From positions 6,454-70,453 of the forward strand of contig CAYYMJ010000011.1 in the NCBI GenBank assembly GCA_964472855.1: a stretch of DNA of 64,000 nt. The letters are read 5' to 3'. The stretch is from Tranquillimonas sp964472855. Lineage in GTDB: Bacteria > Pseudomonadota > Alphaproteobacteria > Rhodobacterales > Rhodobacteraceae. Below, one piece after another: positions 8,759 through 16,904 of the stretch. Each line of letters starts with the position of its first letter. Position 1 is the stretch's first letter. The position numbers and the translations under genes are program-made. The notes beneath the pieces were generated by a model, which was given only the letters and a program-made list of their open reading frames with translations, made no database searches and had not been told where the DNA came from.

Positions 8759-9997
8759 CTATGGCGACAGCGCGTCCACAAGTCCCCGGTCGGGAAAACA
8801 GGTGGCGCGCTGGCCATGCGCCTCCTGCCAGCGCCCGATCGACCGCCGGGTCCTGAACCCCGGCAGGCCGTCCACCCCGCCCACGTCAAGCCCCGTGGCG
8901 GCAAGCCCGGCCTGAATGGCCCTGATGTCCGACCGCAGCAGCCGGTCCACGGGGCGCCACGCGGCCCGGAAGGCGCCCATGTCATAGGCGATGCGGTCGC
9001 CGACATGGCCGATATAAAGGGCATAAAGGTCGCTCTGGTTATACCGCTTCAGAACGTGGAAATTCGGGGTGACAACGAAGGCCGGGCCCAGGCGGCCGGC
9101 CGGCAGCATCAGGAACCCGACCCCCGCCGCCTCGGGCGCGGGAAAGGGGCGGCCCGACACGCGGGTAACGCCCATCGCGGCCCAGTCGCTGATGGGCCGG
9201 CCCTGATCGGGGCCCTCCAGCGCGCAGGATACATCGTCCGGCAGCCGCACCTCAAAGCCCCAGTCGCGCCCCGGCACCCAGTCGTGCAGGGCCAGAAAGG
9301 ACGCGATCGAGGCGATGCTGTCGGCGGCCGAATTCCAGATGTCGACACGCCCGTCACCGTCGCCGTCGGCGCCATAGGCGCGAAAGCTGGTCGGCATGAA
9401 CTGCGGCTGACCCATGGCGCCGGCCCAGCTGGCCAGCAACGCCGGCCCGTCCGGCGACAACCCGTCCTGAACGATGCCCAGCGCCGCCACCAGTTCGCCG
9501 GTGAAATAGTCGCCATCCGGCCCGAAAAAGCCGCGCGCCGCCAGCACCCGAAAGGCGTCTTGGCGCGGGCGCACGCCGCCAAAGCCGGTTTCGCGGCCCC
9601 AGATGGCCAGCAGGATATGCGCCGGAACGCCGGTGGCCGCGGCCACGCGGTCCAGCGTCGCGCGATGGGTCGCGGCCTTGCGCCGGCCGGCGCGCACGAT
9701 GTCGTCGATGCGCTGCTGGCGAAAGTATCGCGCCGGGGCGCCAAATTCGACCTGCGCATCCTCGGCCGGCCCGCCGTCGTGCGGCAGGTCCAGCCCCGGC
9801 AGGTCCCAGTCGAGCGTGACCTCGCCCAGCGACCGCTGATAGGTTTCGCGGCCGATACCGTCGGCGCGCGCCAGCGGCCAGACCACCGCATCAAGCCAGC
9901 GGTCGAATGCGCGCTCGGTCGCGGCGCGGTCGGCGGCGGCGGCCGACAGGGGCAGCAGGGTGACAAACGCCAAAAGCGGCAACAGCGCACGCGGCAT
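8759..9997 (-). CDS. Lytic murein transglycosylase B family (SltB/MltB-like, GH103)
   Basis: A 412-residue exported protein. Residues 1-22 form a signal peptide (basic start, long Leu/Ala stretch, Ala-rich cleavage region). The transglycosylase domain follows, with the catalytic glutamate at E136 in the AIWGRETGFG motif and the PQFMPTSF motif. A C-terminal peptidoglycan-binding domain lies at about 350-400. It cleaves the MurNAc-GlcNAc bond non-hydrolytically in periplasmic peptidoglycan. The start is the ATG at 9997, which has GGAG about 6 nt upstream; the longer frame from 10048 would put 17 polar residues ahead of the signal peptide. No lipobox cysteine follows the signal peptide, so it is probably soluble. 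It is a single-gene unit ending at repeat copy B. Confidence 0.88.
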   Translation of the reverse strand: MPRALLPLLAFVTLLPLSAAAADRAATERAFDRWLDAVVWPLARADGIGRETYQRSLGEVTLDWDLPGLDLPHDGGPAEDAQVEFGAPARYFRQQRIDDIVRAGRRKAATHRATLDRVAAATGVPAHILLAIWGRETGFGGVRPRQDAFRVLAARGFFGPDGDYFTGELVAALGIVQDGLSPDGPALLASWAGAMGQPQFMPTSFRAYGADGDGDGRVDIWNSAADSIASIASFLALHDWVPGRDWGFEVRLPDDVSCALEGPDQGRPISDWAAMGVTRVSGRPFPAPEAAGVGFLMLPAGRLGPAFVVTPNFHVLKRYNQSDLYALYIGHVGDRIAYDMGAFRAAWRPVDRLLRSDIRAIQAGLAATGLDVGGVDGLPGFRTRRSIGRWQEAHGQRATCFPDRGLVDALSP

Positions 9998-10080
9998 GGT
10001 CTCTCCGGGGGTTGCGGTCCGGCTGGTCCGGGCCGTGCCAGCATTCACCGGACCCGGGCCGAATTCAATTCCGTTGATCG

Positions 10081-10094
10081 TGCAACCGGTTGCA
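10081..10094. promoter_or_regulatory. LacI-type operator, copy 1
   Basis: Perfect palindrome TGCAACCGGTTGCA with central CG, the form bound by LacI-family repressors. It lies upstream of the plus-strand operon that ends with a LacI-family gene. The identical 14-mer recurs at 18036-18049 in front of the other two inositol transcription units. Confidence 0.8.
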
Positions 10095-10217
10095 TGGTGT
10101 CATTGACTCACATTGGAATTTCCGCATGGTCGTCATTGTGGTCAGTCTTGCCGGGCAATCGTGGTTGGGTCTTGCTTGCCGCGGACCCGGTGTAACAAAG
10201 TGGGAGAAAACGTCGCC

Positions 10218-10523
10218 ATGACTCTGGAAACCGGCCCGATGATCTCGCGTTTCGATGACAACTGGCTGACCGTCATGCGAACCGGCATGACCGAACATGC
10301 CGACAGTCGCGGCGGGGTCAGCCTGCGGATGAAAGACGCGACCGACCGTCTGACCCGGCAGATCGTTCATATGCGCACCTGCATCGATCGCATCGTTGCG
10401 TTCCGGCAGCGGCGCCGGTGCATCCGCGCCAATTTCCGCGCGGGCCAGACCGGCGGCCACAACGGGGTTGCCTGTATCGGCGGCGCCAGAACCGGCGAGC
10501 CATTCCTGGAAACCGCGCTGTGA
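10218..10523 (+). CDS. Hypothetical protein, 101 aa, translationally coupled to the SDR gene
   Basis: The product is not recognised. The frame starts at ATG 10218, with GGAG 11 nt upstream (rather far). Its TGA stop overlaps the GTG start of the following SDR gene (GTGA), a coupling also seen at two other junctions in this operon. Third codon positions are strongly G/C as in neighbouring genes, which supports coding. The protein is rich in Arg and Thr, has no clear signal peptide or membrane segment, and contains an RxxxCIRANFRAGQTGGHNG stretch. It could instead be a leader region or a remnant. Confidence 0.45.
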   Translation: MTLETGPMISRFDDNWLTVMRTGMTEHADSRGGVSLRMKDATDRLTRQIVHMRTCIDRIVAFRQRRRCIRANFRAGQTGGHNGVACIGGARTGEPFLETAL

Positions 10524-11308
10524 CCGCCGGGGTCCATGCCGGCACCCGGGCGCTGGTGACCGGAGGCAGCCAGGGCATCGGCCTTGCCATTGCCCGCCGG
10601 CTGGTGACCGAGGGGTGCCGCAATATCGTGATCGCCTCGCGCGACCCTGACAAGGGCCGGGATGCGGCCATCGCGCTGGCCGAACTCGGGGCCGAGGCCG
10701 GCTTTGTCCTGGTCGAGATGGGCGACACCGACAGCGTGCTGGCCATGGTGGCGCAGGCGGCAGCGCGCATGGGCGGGGTCAATGCGCTGGTCAACGCCGC
10801 CGCGCTGACCGACCGGGGCGGCGTTCTGGACACCACGCCCGCCGAATGGGACCGGATGATGGCAATCAACGCCCGCGGCCCGTTTTTCGCCATTCAGCGG
10901 GTGGCGCAGTTGGCCATCGACCGGGGCGAACCGGCGTCGATCGTCAATATCCTGACCATGTCGGCCCATTGCGGACAGACGTTCCTGGCGGCCTATTCGG
11001 CCTCGAAAGGGGCGCTGTCAATCGCCACAAAGAACGCCGCCAACGCGCTGCGCGACCGGCGGATCCGGGTAAACGGCATCAACTGCGGCTGGATGGACAC
11101 GCCGGGCGAAGACCTTGTGCAGCGCAGGTTTCACGGCGCCGGCGACGATTGGCTGGCCATCGCCGAGGCGGCGCAACCGTTTGGCCAACTGGTCAAGCCC
11201 GACCATGTGGCCGAATTGGCCAGCTACATGCTGGGGCCAAACTCCGGCGTGATGACCGGGGCGCTGGTGGATTTCGACCAGAATGTATCGGGCAGGCCCC
11301 CTGAATAA
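10520..11308 (+). CDS. Short-chain dehydrogenase/reductase
   Basis: A 262-residue classical SDR. The TGGSQGIG cofactor motif is at residues 14-21, an NAA segment lies in the middle, and the active site is Y159-S-A-S-K163. The GTG start at 10520 overlaps the upstream TGA; the ATG at 10418 in the same frame would add 34 Arg-rich residues that do not look like SDR sequence. It is the first recognisable enzyme of an operon controlled by the palindrome at 10081 and followed by inositol 2-dehydrogenase. It probably oxidises or reduces a polyol or cyclitol derivative with NAD(P); the substrate is unknown. Confidence 0.85.
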   Translation: MTAGVHAGTRALVTGGSQGIGLAIARRLVTEGCRNIVIASRDPDKGRDAAIALAELGAEAGFVLVEMGDTDSVLAMVAQAAARMGGVNALVNAAALTDRGGVLDTTPAEWDRMMAINARGPFFAIQRVAQLAIDRGEPASIVNILTMSAHCGQTFLAAYSASKGALSIATKNAANALRDRRIRVNGINCGWMDTPGEDLVQRRFHGAGDDWLAIAEAAQPFGQLVKPDHVAELASYMLGPNSGVMTGALVDFDQNVSGRPPE

Positions 11309-11321
11309 AGGTGTATCGAAC

Positions 11322-12326
11322 GTGACAATCAGGCTTGCCCTTCTGGGCGCGGGACGTATCGGACAAACTCATGCCGCCGCGATTGCGCGGGTCGCCGGTG
11401 CCACGCTGGTTGCGGTGGCCGAACCCGACGCGAGCGCCGCGCAGGCCATGCGCGACGCCCATGGCTGCGACATCCGCACCATCGACGACTGCGCCGCCGC
11501 CGCCGACGTGGACGCGGTGATCATCTGCACGCCCACCGACACCCATGCCGACCTGATCGAAACCTTCGCCCGCGCCGGCAAGGCGGTTTTCTGCGAAAAG
11601 CCGGTTGATCTGGATGTCGCCCGCGTGCGCGCCTGCCTGGCCACGGTGTCCGACACCGGCGCGACGCTGATGGTCGGGTTCCAGCGCCGGTTCGACCCCG
11701 ATTTCCGCGCCCTGAAGGCGGCGGTCGACGCGGGCCAGATCGGCAAGGTCGAGATGATCACCATAACCTCGCGCGACCCCGGCCCGCCGCCGTATGACTA
11801 TATCACCCGCTCGGGCGGCATTTTCCGCGACATGACCATCCACGATTTCGACGTCGCCCGCTGGTTTCTGGGCGAAGAGGTTGACAGCGTGCAGGCCGCC
11901 GGCTCGGTCCTGACCGACGACAAGATCGCCGAGTTGGGCGATTTCGACAGCGCCAATGTCATCTTGCGCACCGCTTCGGGGCGGCAATGCGTCATCACCA
12001 ATTCGCGCCGCGCCACCTATGGCTATGACCAGCGGATCGAGGTTCTGGGCTCGGGCGGCATGCTGACGGCACGCAACACCCATCAGGCCAATATCGAACT
12101 GGCCGATGGCGCGGGCTTTCGCGCGCCGCCGCTGCTCGATTTCTTCATGACCCGCTATAGCGCCGCCTATGCGGCCGAGATCGCGGCCTTTTGCGCCGCC
12201 GTCGCCGACGGAACAGACCCGCCGACCACGGGCGACGACGGGTTGCAGGCGCTGCTGCTGGCCGATGCCGCCCTGCAGTCGATCAGCACCGGCCGGATGG
12301 TGCGGCTGGCCGGGGGGGCGCCGTGA
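11322..12326 (+). CDS. iolG: Inositol 2-dehydrogenase (Gfo/Idh/MocA)
   Basis: A 334-residue protein closely resembling IdhA/IolG of rhizobia. The GAGRIG NAD motif is at residues 9-14, the CEKP motif has K93, and the D170-MTIHDFD segment contains catalytic D170 and H174. The enzyme oxidises myo-inositol to 2-keto-myo-inositol with NAD, the first step of inositol catabolism. The GTG start at 11322 gives the expected N-terminus; the in-frame ATG at 11283 lies inside the SDR gene and adds an unlikely leader. It ends in a GTGA overlap with the next gene. Specificity for myo- versus scyllo- or chiro-inositol cannot be settled from the sequence. Confidence 0.88.
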   Translation: MTIRLALLGAGRIGQTHAAAIARVAGATLVAVAEPDASAAQAMRDAHGCDIRTIDDCAAAADVDAVIICTPTDTHADLIETFARAGKAVFCEKPVDLDVARVRACLATVSDTGATLMVGFQRRFDPDFRALKAAVDAGQIGKVEMITITSRDPGPPPYDYITRSGGIFRDMTIHDFDVARWFLGEEVDSVQAAGSVLTDDKIAELGDFDSANVILRTASGRQCVITNSRRATYGYDQRIEVLGSGGMLTARNTHQANIELADGAGFRAPPLLDFFMTRYSAAYAAEIAAFCAAVADGTDPPTTGDDGLQALLLADAALQSISTGRMVRLAGGAP

Positions 12327-12535
12327 AGGCGTTTTTCGACCTGCGCACAGACTTTTTCCTGCCGCCCCTGCGCAGGATCGTGGCGACCACAATCTGCATT
12401 GGCTGGGCGCTGTTCGAACTGGCGAACGGCGCAGCGGGCTTTGCCGCGCTGTTCGGTGCCGCCGGCCTGATGATGGTCTATCAGTTTTTCCTCAGCGGCT
12501 GGCCGCCGGGCCAGCAGGGCGGAGACGATCAATGA
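12323..12535 (+). CDS. Small membrane protein, 70 aa
   Basis: GTG start at 12323 overlapping the iolG stop; the TGA stop overlaps the ATG of the following oxygenase. The N-terminus (FFDLRTDFFLPP) is followed by two hydrophobic segments (about residues 20-38 and 42-58), so it is probably a two-pass inner-membrane protein. From memory it resembles short Rhodobacterales proteins annotated as DUF3329, but this is not certain. The tight overlaps on both sides argue that it is a genuine operon member. Confidence 0.65.
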   Translation: MKAFFDLRTDFFLPPLRRIVATTICIGWALFELANGAAGFAALFGAAGLMMVYQFFLSGWPPGQQGGDDQ

Positions 12536-13677
12536 GCGCCTATTTCACCGACGCCGATTGCGATATCGGCGCCTTCACCCAACTGATCGACCGCCAGCTT
12601 GACCCCGCCGCCGTGCCCCACGCGGCGCGCGTGGTCAGCAATCTGCCGGTTTACGACGTTGCCGGGCTGGCCGGCACGCTGGCGGATGTGGCAGGTCGCC
12701 GCCGGCTGATGGGCGAATGGGCCACCGTGCTGCGCGACCATTCCGGCGCGCTGGTGCTGAAGGGCGCGCTGACCGACATGGCGGTGCTGGACGAGGCCAC
12801 GGCGCTGTTCAACCGCATCATCGCGCAAGAGCGTGAAACCAGCACCGGCGGCGACCATTTCGCCGGCGCCGGCGCCAATGACCGGGTGTGGAATTCGCTG
12901 CAAAAGATGTGCCTTGCGGCGCCCGGCCTGTTTGCGCGCTATTTCGCCAGCCCGGCGATTGCGGCGGCCTGCGAGGCCTGGCTTGGCCCCGGCTACCAGA
13001 TGACGGCGCAGGTCAACCAGGTGCACCCCGGCGGCAAGGCGCAGGTTGCGCACCGCGACTATCACCTTGGGTTCATGGAGCCCGAGCGCGCCGCCGCCTT
13101 TCCGGCCCAGGCGCATCTGTTGTCGCCCTTCCTGACATTGCAGGGGGCCATCGCCCATTGCGACATGCCGGTTGAAAGCGGGCCGACCAGGCTGTTGCCC
13201 TTTTCGCAGGCCTTCGGTCCGGGTTATCTGGCCTGCCTGCGCCCCGAGTTTCGCGCCCTGTTCGCGGCCCGGCATGTTCAGGTGGCGCTGGACAAGGGCG
13301 ACGCGCTGTTTTTCAGCCCGGCGCTGTTTCATGCCGCCGGCGACAACCGCAGCGCCGCGGTCCAGCGCATGGCCAACCTCGTGCAGATCTCGTCACCGAT
13401 GGGCCGGTCGCTTGAGGCGGTCGACCGGGTGGCGATGGTGCGCGCCCTGTTTCCGGTGCTGAAGTCCATGGCGCTGCCCCCCGCCCAGCAGGCTGCGGTG
13501 ATTGCCGCCGCCGCCGAGGGCTATCCATTTCCCACCAATCTTGATACCGATCCGCCGGTCGGCGGCCTGATGGGCGAAAGCCAGGCCGAATTGCTGGCAC
13601 GGGCGCTGGCCGAAGGAATGTCGGAACCGGCATTTGCGGCGGCGCTGGCCGCGCATGGGGCGAAACGGGTGCCGTAA
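12532..13677 (+). CDS. Phytanoyl-CoA dioxygenase (PhyH) family oxygenase
   Basis: A 381-residue Fe(II)/2-oxoglutarate oxygenase of the PhyH type. The iron-binding H174-R-D176 motif sits in AHRDYHLGFM, and the distal His is H267 in FFSPALFHAAGDN, followed by an arginine that would hold 2-oxoglutarate. The ATG overlaps the preceding stop (ATGA). Placement in an operon with inositol 2-dehydrogenase and its LacI repressor suggests hydroxylation or oxidative O-demethylation of an inositol or related compound; that substrate is an inference. Confidence 0.82.
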   Translation: MSAYFTDADCDIGAFTQLIDRQLDPAAVPHAARVVSNLPVYDVAGLAGTLADVAGRRRLMGEWATVLRDHSGALVLKGALTDMAVLDEATALFNRIIAQERETSTGGDHFAGAGANDRVWNSLQKMCLAAPGLFARYFASPAIAAACEAWLGPGYQMTAQVNQVHPGGKAQVAHRDYHLGFMEPERAAAFPAQAHLLSPFLTLQGAIAHCDMPVESGPTRLLPFSQAFGPGYLACLRPEFRALFAARHVQVALDKGDALFFSPALFHAAGDNRSAAVQRMANLVQISSPMGRSLEAVDRVAMVRALFPVLKSMALPPAQQAAVIAAAAEGYPFPTNLDTDPPVGGLMGESQAELLARALAEGMSEPAFAAALAAHGAKRVP

Positions 13678-13703
13678 GAGGGCACTGAGAGGACAGGCTG
13701 AAG

Positions 13704-14693
13704 GTGGCGGCAACGCTGAAGGATGTGGCCAGGCGCGCGGGGGTTTCCCGGTCGGCCGTATCGCGCACCTTCACGCCCGGCGCCTCGGTCAGTGACCGGA
13801 TGCGCCGCAAGGTCGAAGAGGCGGCAGACGCGCTGGGCTACAGCCCCAACGCGCTGGCGTCGAGCCTGACGACCGGGCGCACCAAGCTGATCGGACTGGT
13901 GTCGAACAACTTTCACAACCCGATCTTTCTTCAGGTTTTCGACCAGTTCACCCGGGCATTGCAGGCGCGCGGGCTGCGGCCCCTGATCGTGAACCTGACC
14001 GACGAAACCGATCCGGCCAATTCGGTGCGTATGCTGCGCCAGTACAGTGTCGATGGCGTGATCGTGGCCTCGTCGACCCTGCCGCCCAGCTTTGCGCTGG
14101 CCTTCAAAGAGGCGCGCATCCCGGTGGTGCATACCTTCGGGCGCTTTGTTGAGGCGCCCGAGGTTGACGTGGTCGGCGTCAACAACATCGACTGCGGCCG
14201 CATCGCAGCGCGCGAGCTGACCCGGCGCGGACACCGGTCGGTGGCTTTTCTGGGGGGGCCGGCCGGCGCAACATCGACCATCGACCGCCTGCAGGGCTTT
14301 CGCGAGGGCATTGCCGACTGCCCCGGCGTGGCGCTGAGCGTCAGTTTCGCCGACGCCTATTCGTTCGAGGCCGGGCGGGCCGAGATGCAGCGGCTGTTGC
14401 CGGGCACGCCGGCCGAGGCCTATTTCTGCGGTGACGACGTGTTGTCGATCGGGGCGCTCAGCGCCATTCGCGACGCCGGGCTGCGGGTCCCGGACGACAT
14501 CGGGGTCATCGGGTTCAACGACATGGAAATGGCCGGTTGGGAATATGTGAACCTGACCACCATCCGCCAGCCGCTGTTCGACATCATCGACGCCTCGGTC
14601 GACATGGTGACCGCGCTGTCCGAAGACACCGGGCGCTGCCCGCAAGCGCGGCTGTTTGCCTGCGAGGTGATCGAGCGCGGGACGTTGCGGCCG
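13704..14693 (+). CDS. LacI-family transcriptional regulator (stop hidden in assembly gap)
   Basis: 330 residues are visible up to the gap. An N-terminal LacI helix-turn-helix (TLKDVARRAGVSRSAVSRTF) is followed by the hinge and a periplasmic-binding-protein-like effector domain ending in ERGTLRP, close to the usual C-terminus, so only a few residues and the stop are missing. The start is GTG 13704. It is the last gene of an operon headed by a TGCAACCGGTTGCA palindrome, and the same palindrome controls the divergent iol units, so it is the likely repressor of the whole regulon with an inositol-pathway intermediate as inducer (inference). Confidence 0.88.
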
Positions 14694-14793
14694 NNNNNNN
14701 NNNNNNNNNNNNNNNNNNNNNNNNNNNNNNNNNNNNNNNNNNNNNNNNNNNNNNNNNNNNNNNNNNNNNNNNNNNNNNNNNNNNNNNNNNNNN
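14694..14793. other. Assembly gap, 100 N
   Basis: Exactly 100 Ns between the convergent LacI regulator and the Gfo/Idh gene. The true length is unknown. Confidence 0.95.
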
Positions 14794-14828
14794 AGAGGCG
14801 CCGTTTCACCCCGAACGCGCCGATGCGC

Positions 14829-15989
14829 TTAGACGCGGAACATCGGTGGCCGCGCGTCAACCCAGGCGCCGCTGGACTTGCCGCTTTCGGCCACCCCAAC
14901 AACCGCCGCCATCGAGCGCAAGCCATCCTCGGCCCGGGGAAAAAGACCGGCGGCCGGGTCGGGGGCGCGGCCTTGCTTGGCGGCACGGATCGCTTCGGCC
15001 AGGTCCTTGTAGATATTGGCGAAAGCCAGCGGCATGCCCTCGGCATGGCCGATGGTCACACGGGTGGCGCGGTCGGCCTCGGGCGACAGGTTGGCCTCGC
15101 CGCGTTCGATCACCTGCAACCGTTGGCCCAGCGGCATCCAGAACAGCTGGTTGGGCTGTTCCTGCGACCACCTGAGACCGCCGCGTTCGCCAAAGACCTG
15201 CAAGCTCAGCCCGTGCTGGCGGCCTATGGCAACGCTCGACGTCCACAGCCGGCCGACGGCTCCGCCGTCGAAGCGCAGGTTGACCATCGCGTCATCTTCC
15301 AGTTCGCGGCTGGCGATGCAGGACACGGTGTCGGCAGACAGCTTCTCGGCCTCTTGCCCGATGACAAAGCTGGCCATGTGCAGGGCGTGGATGCCGCAAT
15401 CGGCGAATTGCGCCGACACCCCGGCCTGAGCCGGGTCATAGCGCCAGCGCACGCGCGGATTGTCGGCATCCGCGGCGTCGGCGTGGTGGCCGTGGGCGAA
15501 CTCGGCCTTGACCAGCCGGATCGCGCCCAGATCGCCGCGCGCCACCATGGCCTTCATGTGCCGCACCAGCGCATAGCCGGAATAGCCGTAGTTGACCGCG
15601 CAAATCCGCCCGGTGTCGCGGGCGATGCGCACGATATCTTCGGCCTCGTCCACGGTCATGGTCATCGGCTTTTCGCACAGCACGTGAAAGCCGGCCCGCA
15701 GAAAGGCGCGGGTAATCTGGTAATGGGTGGCGTTGGGGGTGGCGACGGTGACCAGATCGACCCGGTCTTTGCGGCCGCTTTCGCCGTCAAGCATCTCGCG
15801 CCAGTCGCCATAGGCGCGGTCGGCGGCCAGCCCCAGCCGCCGGCCATAGTCGCGCCCGGCGTCGGGCCGGTGGTCAAGCGCCCCGGCCACAAAGGCGAAG
15901 TCGCCGTCAAGTCCCGATCCCAGCCGGTGGGCGGGCCCGATCTGGCTGCCTTCGCCACCGCCGATCATGCCCCAGTTGAGCTTGGTCAT
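14829..15989 (-). CDS. Gfo/Idh/MocA family oxidoreductase
   Basis: A 386-residue NAD(P)-dependent dehydrogenase. The N-terminus has a Rossmann GMIGGGEGSQIG motif, a CEKPM motif carries the conserved Lys, and a Gfo/Idh C-terminal domain has catalytic-type CGIHALH. It is the third gene of the minus-strand operon that starts at 18008, 10 nt after the TIM-barrel gene. The family oxidises or reduces sugars and cyclitols. Together with the upstream homolog and the TIM-barrel protein it probably converts an inositol isomer into an intermediate of the IolD-IolJ pathway. Confidence 0.85.
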   Translation of the reverse strand: MTKLNWGMIGGGEGSQIGPAHRLGSGLDGDFAFVAGALDHRPDAGRDYGRRLGLAADRAYGDWREMLDGESGRKDRVDLVTVATPNATHYQITRAFLRAGFHVLCEKPMTMTVDEAEDIVRIARDTGRICAVNYGYSGYALVRHMKAMVARGDLGAIRLVKAEFAHGHHADAADADNPRVRWRYDPAQAGVSAQFADCGIHALHMASFVIGQEAEKLSADTVSCIASRELEDDAMVNLRFDGGAVGRLWTSSVAIGRQHGLSLQVFGERGGLRWSQEQPNQLFWMPLGQRLQVIERGEANLSPEADRATRVTIGHAEGMPLAFANIYKDLAEAIRAAKQGRAPDPAAGLFPRAEDGLRSMAAVVGVAESGKSSGAWVDARPPMFRV

Positions 15990-15999
15990 GTGCTGATCC

Positions 16000-16893
16000 T
16001 CAAAAACCGATGGATTGCAGATAGGCGCGGTTGGCGCGCGCGTCGCCCAGACTGTCGGTGTCGGGCAGGGTGGGGTCACAGTCCTGTTCGACCGTGCACC
16101 AGCCTTCGAAGCCCGCGTCCAGCAGCACCTGGCGGACGGCGGGAAAATCGACATCGCCCAGCCCGAGGTTGCAGAAGATGCCTTGCCCGCAGGCGTCGTA
16201 AAACCCGGTGCCCCTGGCGATGACATCGGCTTTGACCACCGGGTCGATATCCTTGAAATGCATATAGCTGATGCGCCCGATGTGGCGGCGCATGAAGGCC
16301 ACCGGGTCAAACCCGGCATAGGAATGGTGGCCGGTGTCGAAGCAGATTTTCAGGATGGTCTCGTCGACCTCGGACAGCAGACGCTCAAGCTCGGGCTCGA
16401 AATCCATGAAGCCGGCGGCGTGGGCGTGGATGCCCACGGTCAGGCCATGGTCTTCGGCGCCCATGCGGGCCACGGTGGCGATGCGGTCGCGATAGGCGGC
16501 CCATTCGGCGGCGTCCATCTGCTCGGCCGCACCGGCGCGCCCGGCCGTGGGCGCGCGGCGGGGCGAGATCGCGTCGATCAACACCAGATGCCGGGCGCCG
16601 TGCGCGCTGAGCGCCTTGCAGGTGCGCACGGCGCCATCAAGCACGTCGTCCCACTGCGCCGGGTCGTGGAAGGCGCGAAAGACCACGCCGCCGATCAGGT
16701 CAAGGTCATGCTCGGCCAGCGCCTCGGCCAGTTGGGCGGGGTCTTCGGGCATGAAGCCGACCGGCCCAAGCTCGATCCCCGTATAGCCGGCTTCGGCGCA
16801 TTGACGCAGCACCTCGCGCCACGGCGGGTTGCGGGGGTCGTCGGCAAACTCGACGCCCCACGAACAGGGGGCGTTTCCGATGCGGATCGTCAT
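16000..16893 (-). CDS. TIM-barrel isomerase/dehydratase (IolE/IolH/IolI-like)
   Basis: A 297-residue sugar-phosphate isomerase/epimerase-fold protein (AP endonuclease 2 family). Likely metal ligands lie in GIELGPVGF, VGIHAHAAG, FDTGHHSYAG and YMHFKDI. Family members in iol clusters act as inosose dehydratase (IolE) or inosose isomerase (IolI). No other IolE candidate is present in the window, so the dehydratase step feeding IolD is the most economical assignment, but the isomerase role is equally compatible. A strong AAGGAG precedes ATG 16893. It is the middle gene of a three-gene minus-strand operon. Confidence 0.75.
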   Translation of the reverse strand: MTIRIGNAPCSWGVEFADDPRNPPWREVLRQCAEAGYTGIELGPVGFMPEDPAQLAEALAEHDLDLIGGVVFRAFHDPAQWDDVLDGAVRTCKALSAHGARHLVLIDAISPRRAPTAGRAGAAEQMDAAEWAAYRDRIATVARMGAEDHGLTVGIHAHAAGFMDFEPELERLLSEVDETILKICFDTGHHSYAGFDPVAFMRRHIGRISYMHFKDIDPVVKADVIARGTGFYDACGQGIFCNLGLGDVDFPAVRQVLLDAGFEGWCTVEQDCDPTLPDTDSLGDARANRAYLQSIGF

Positions 16894-16904
16894 GGGGGTC
16901 TCCT

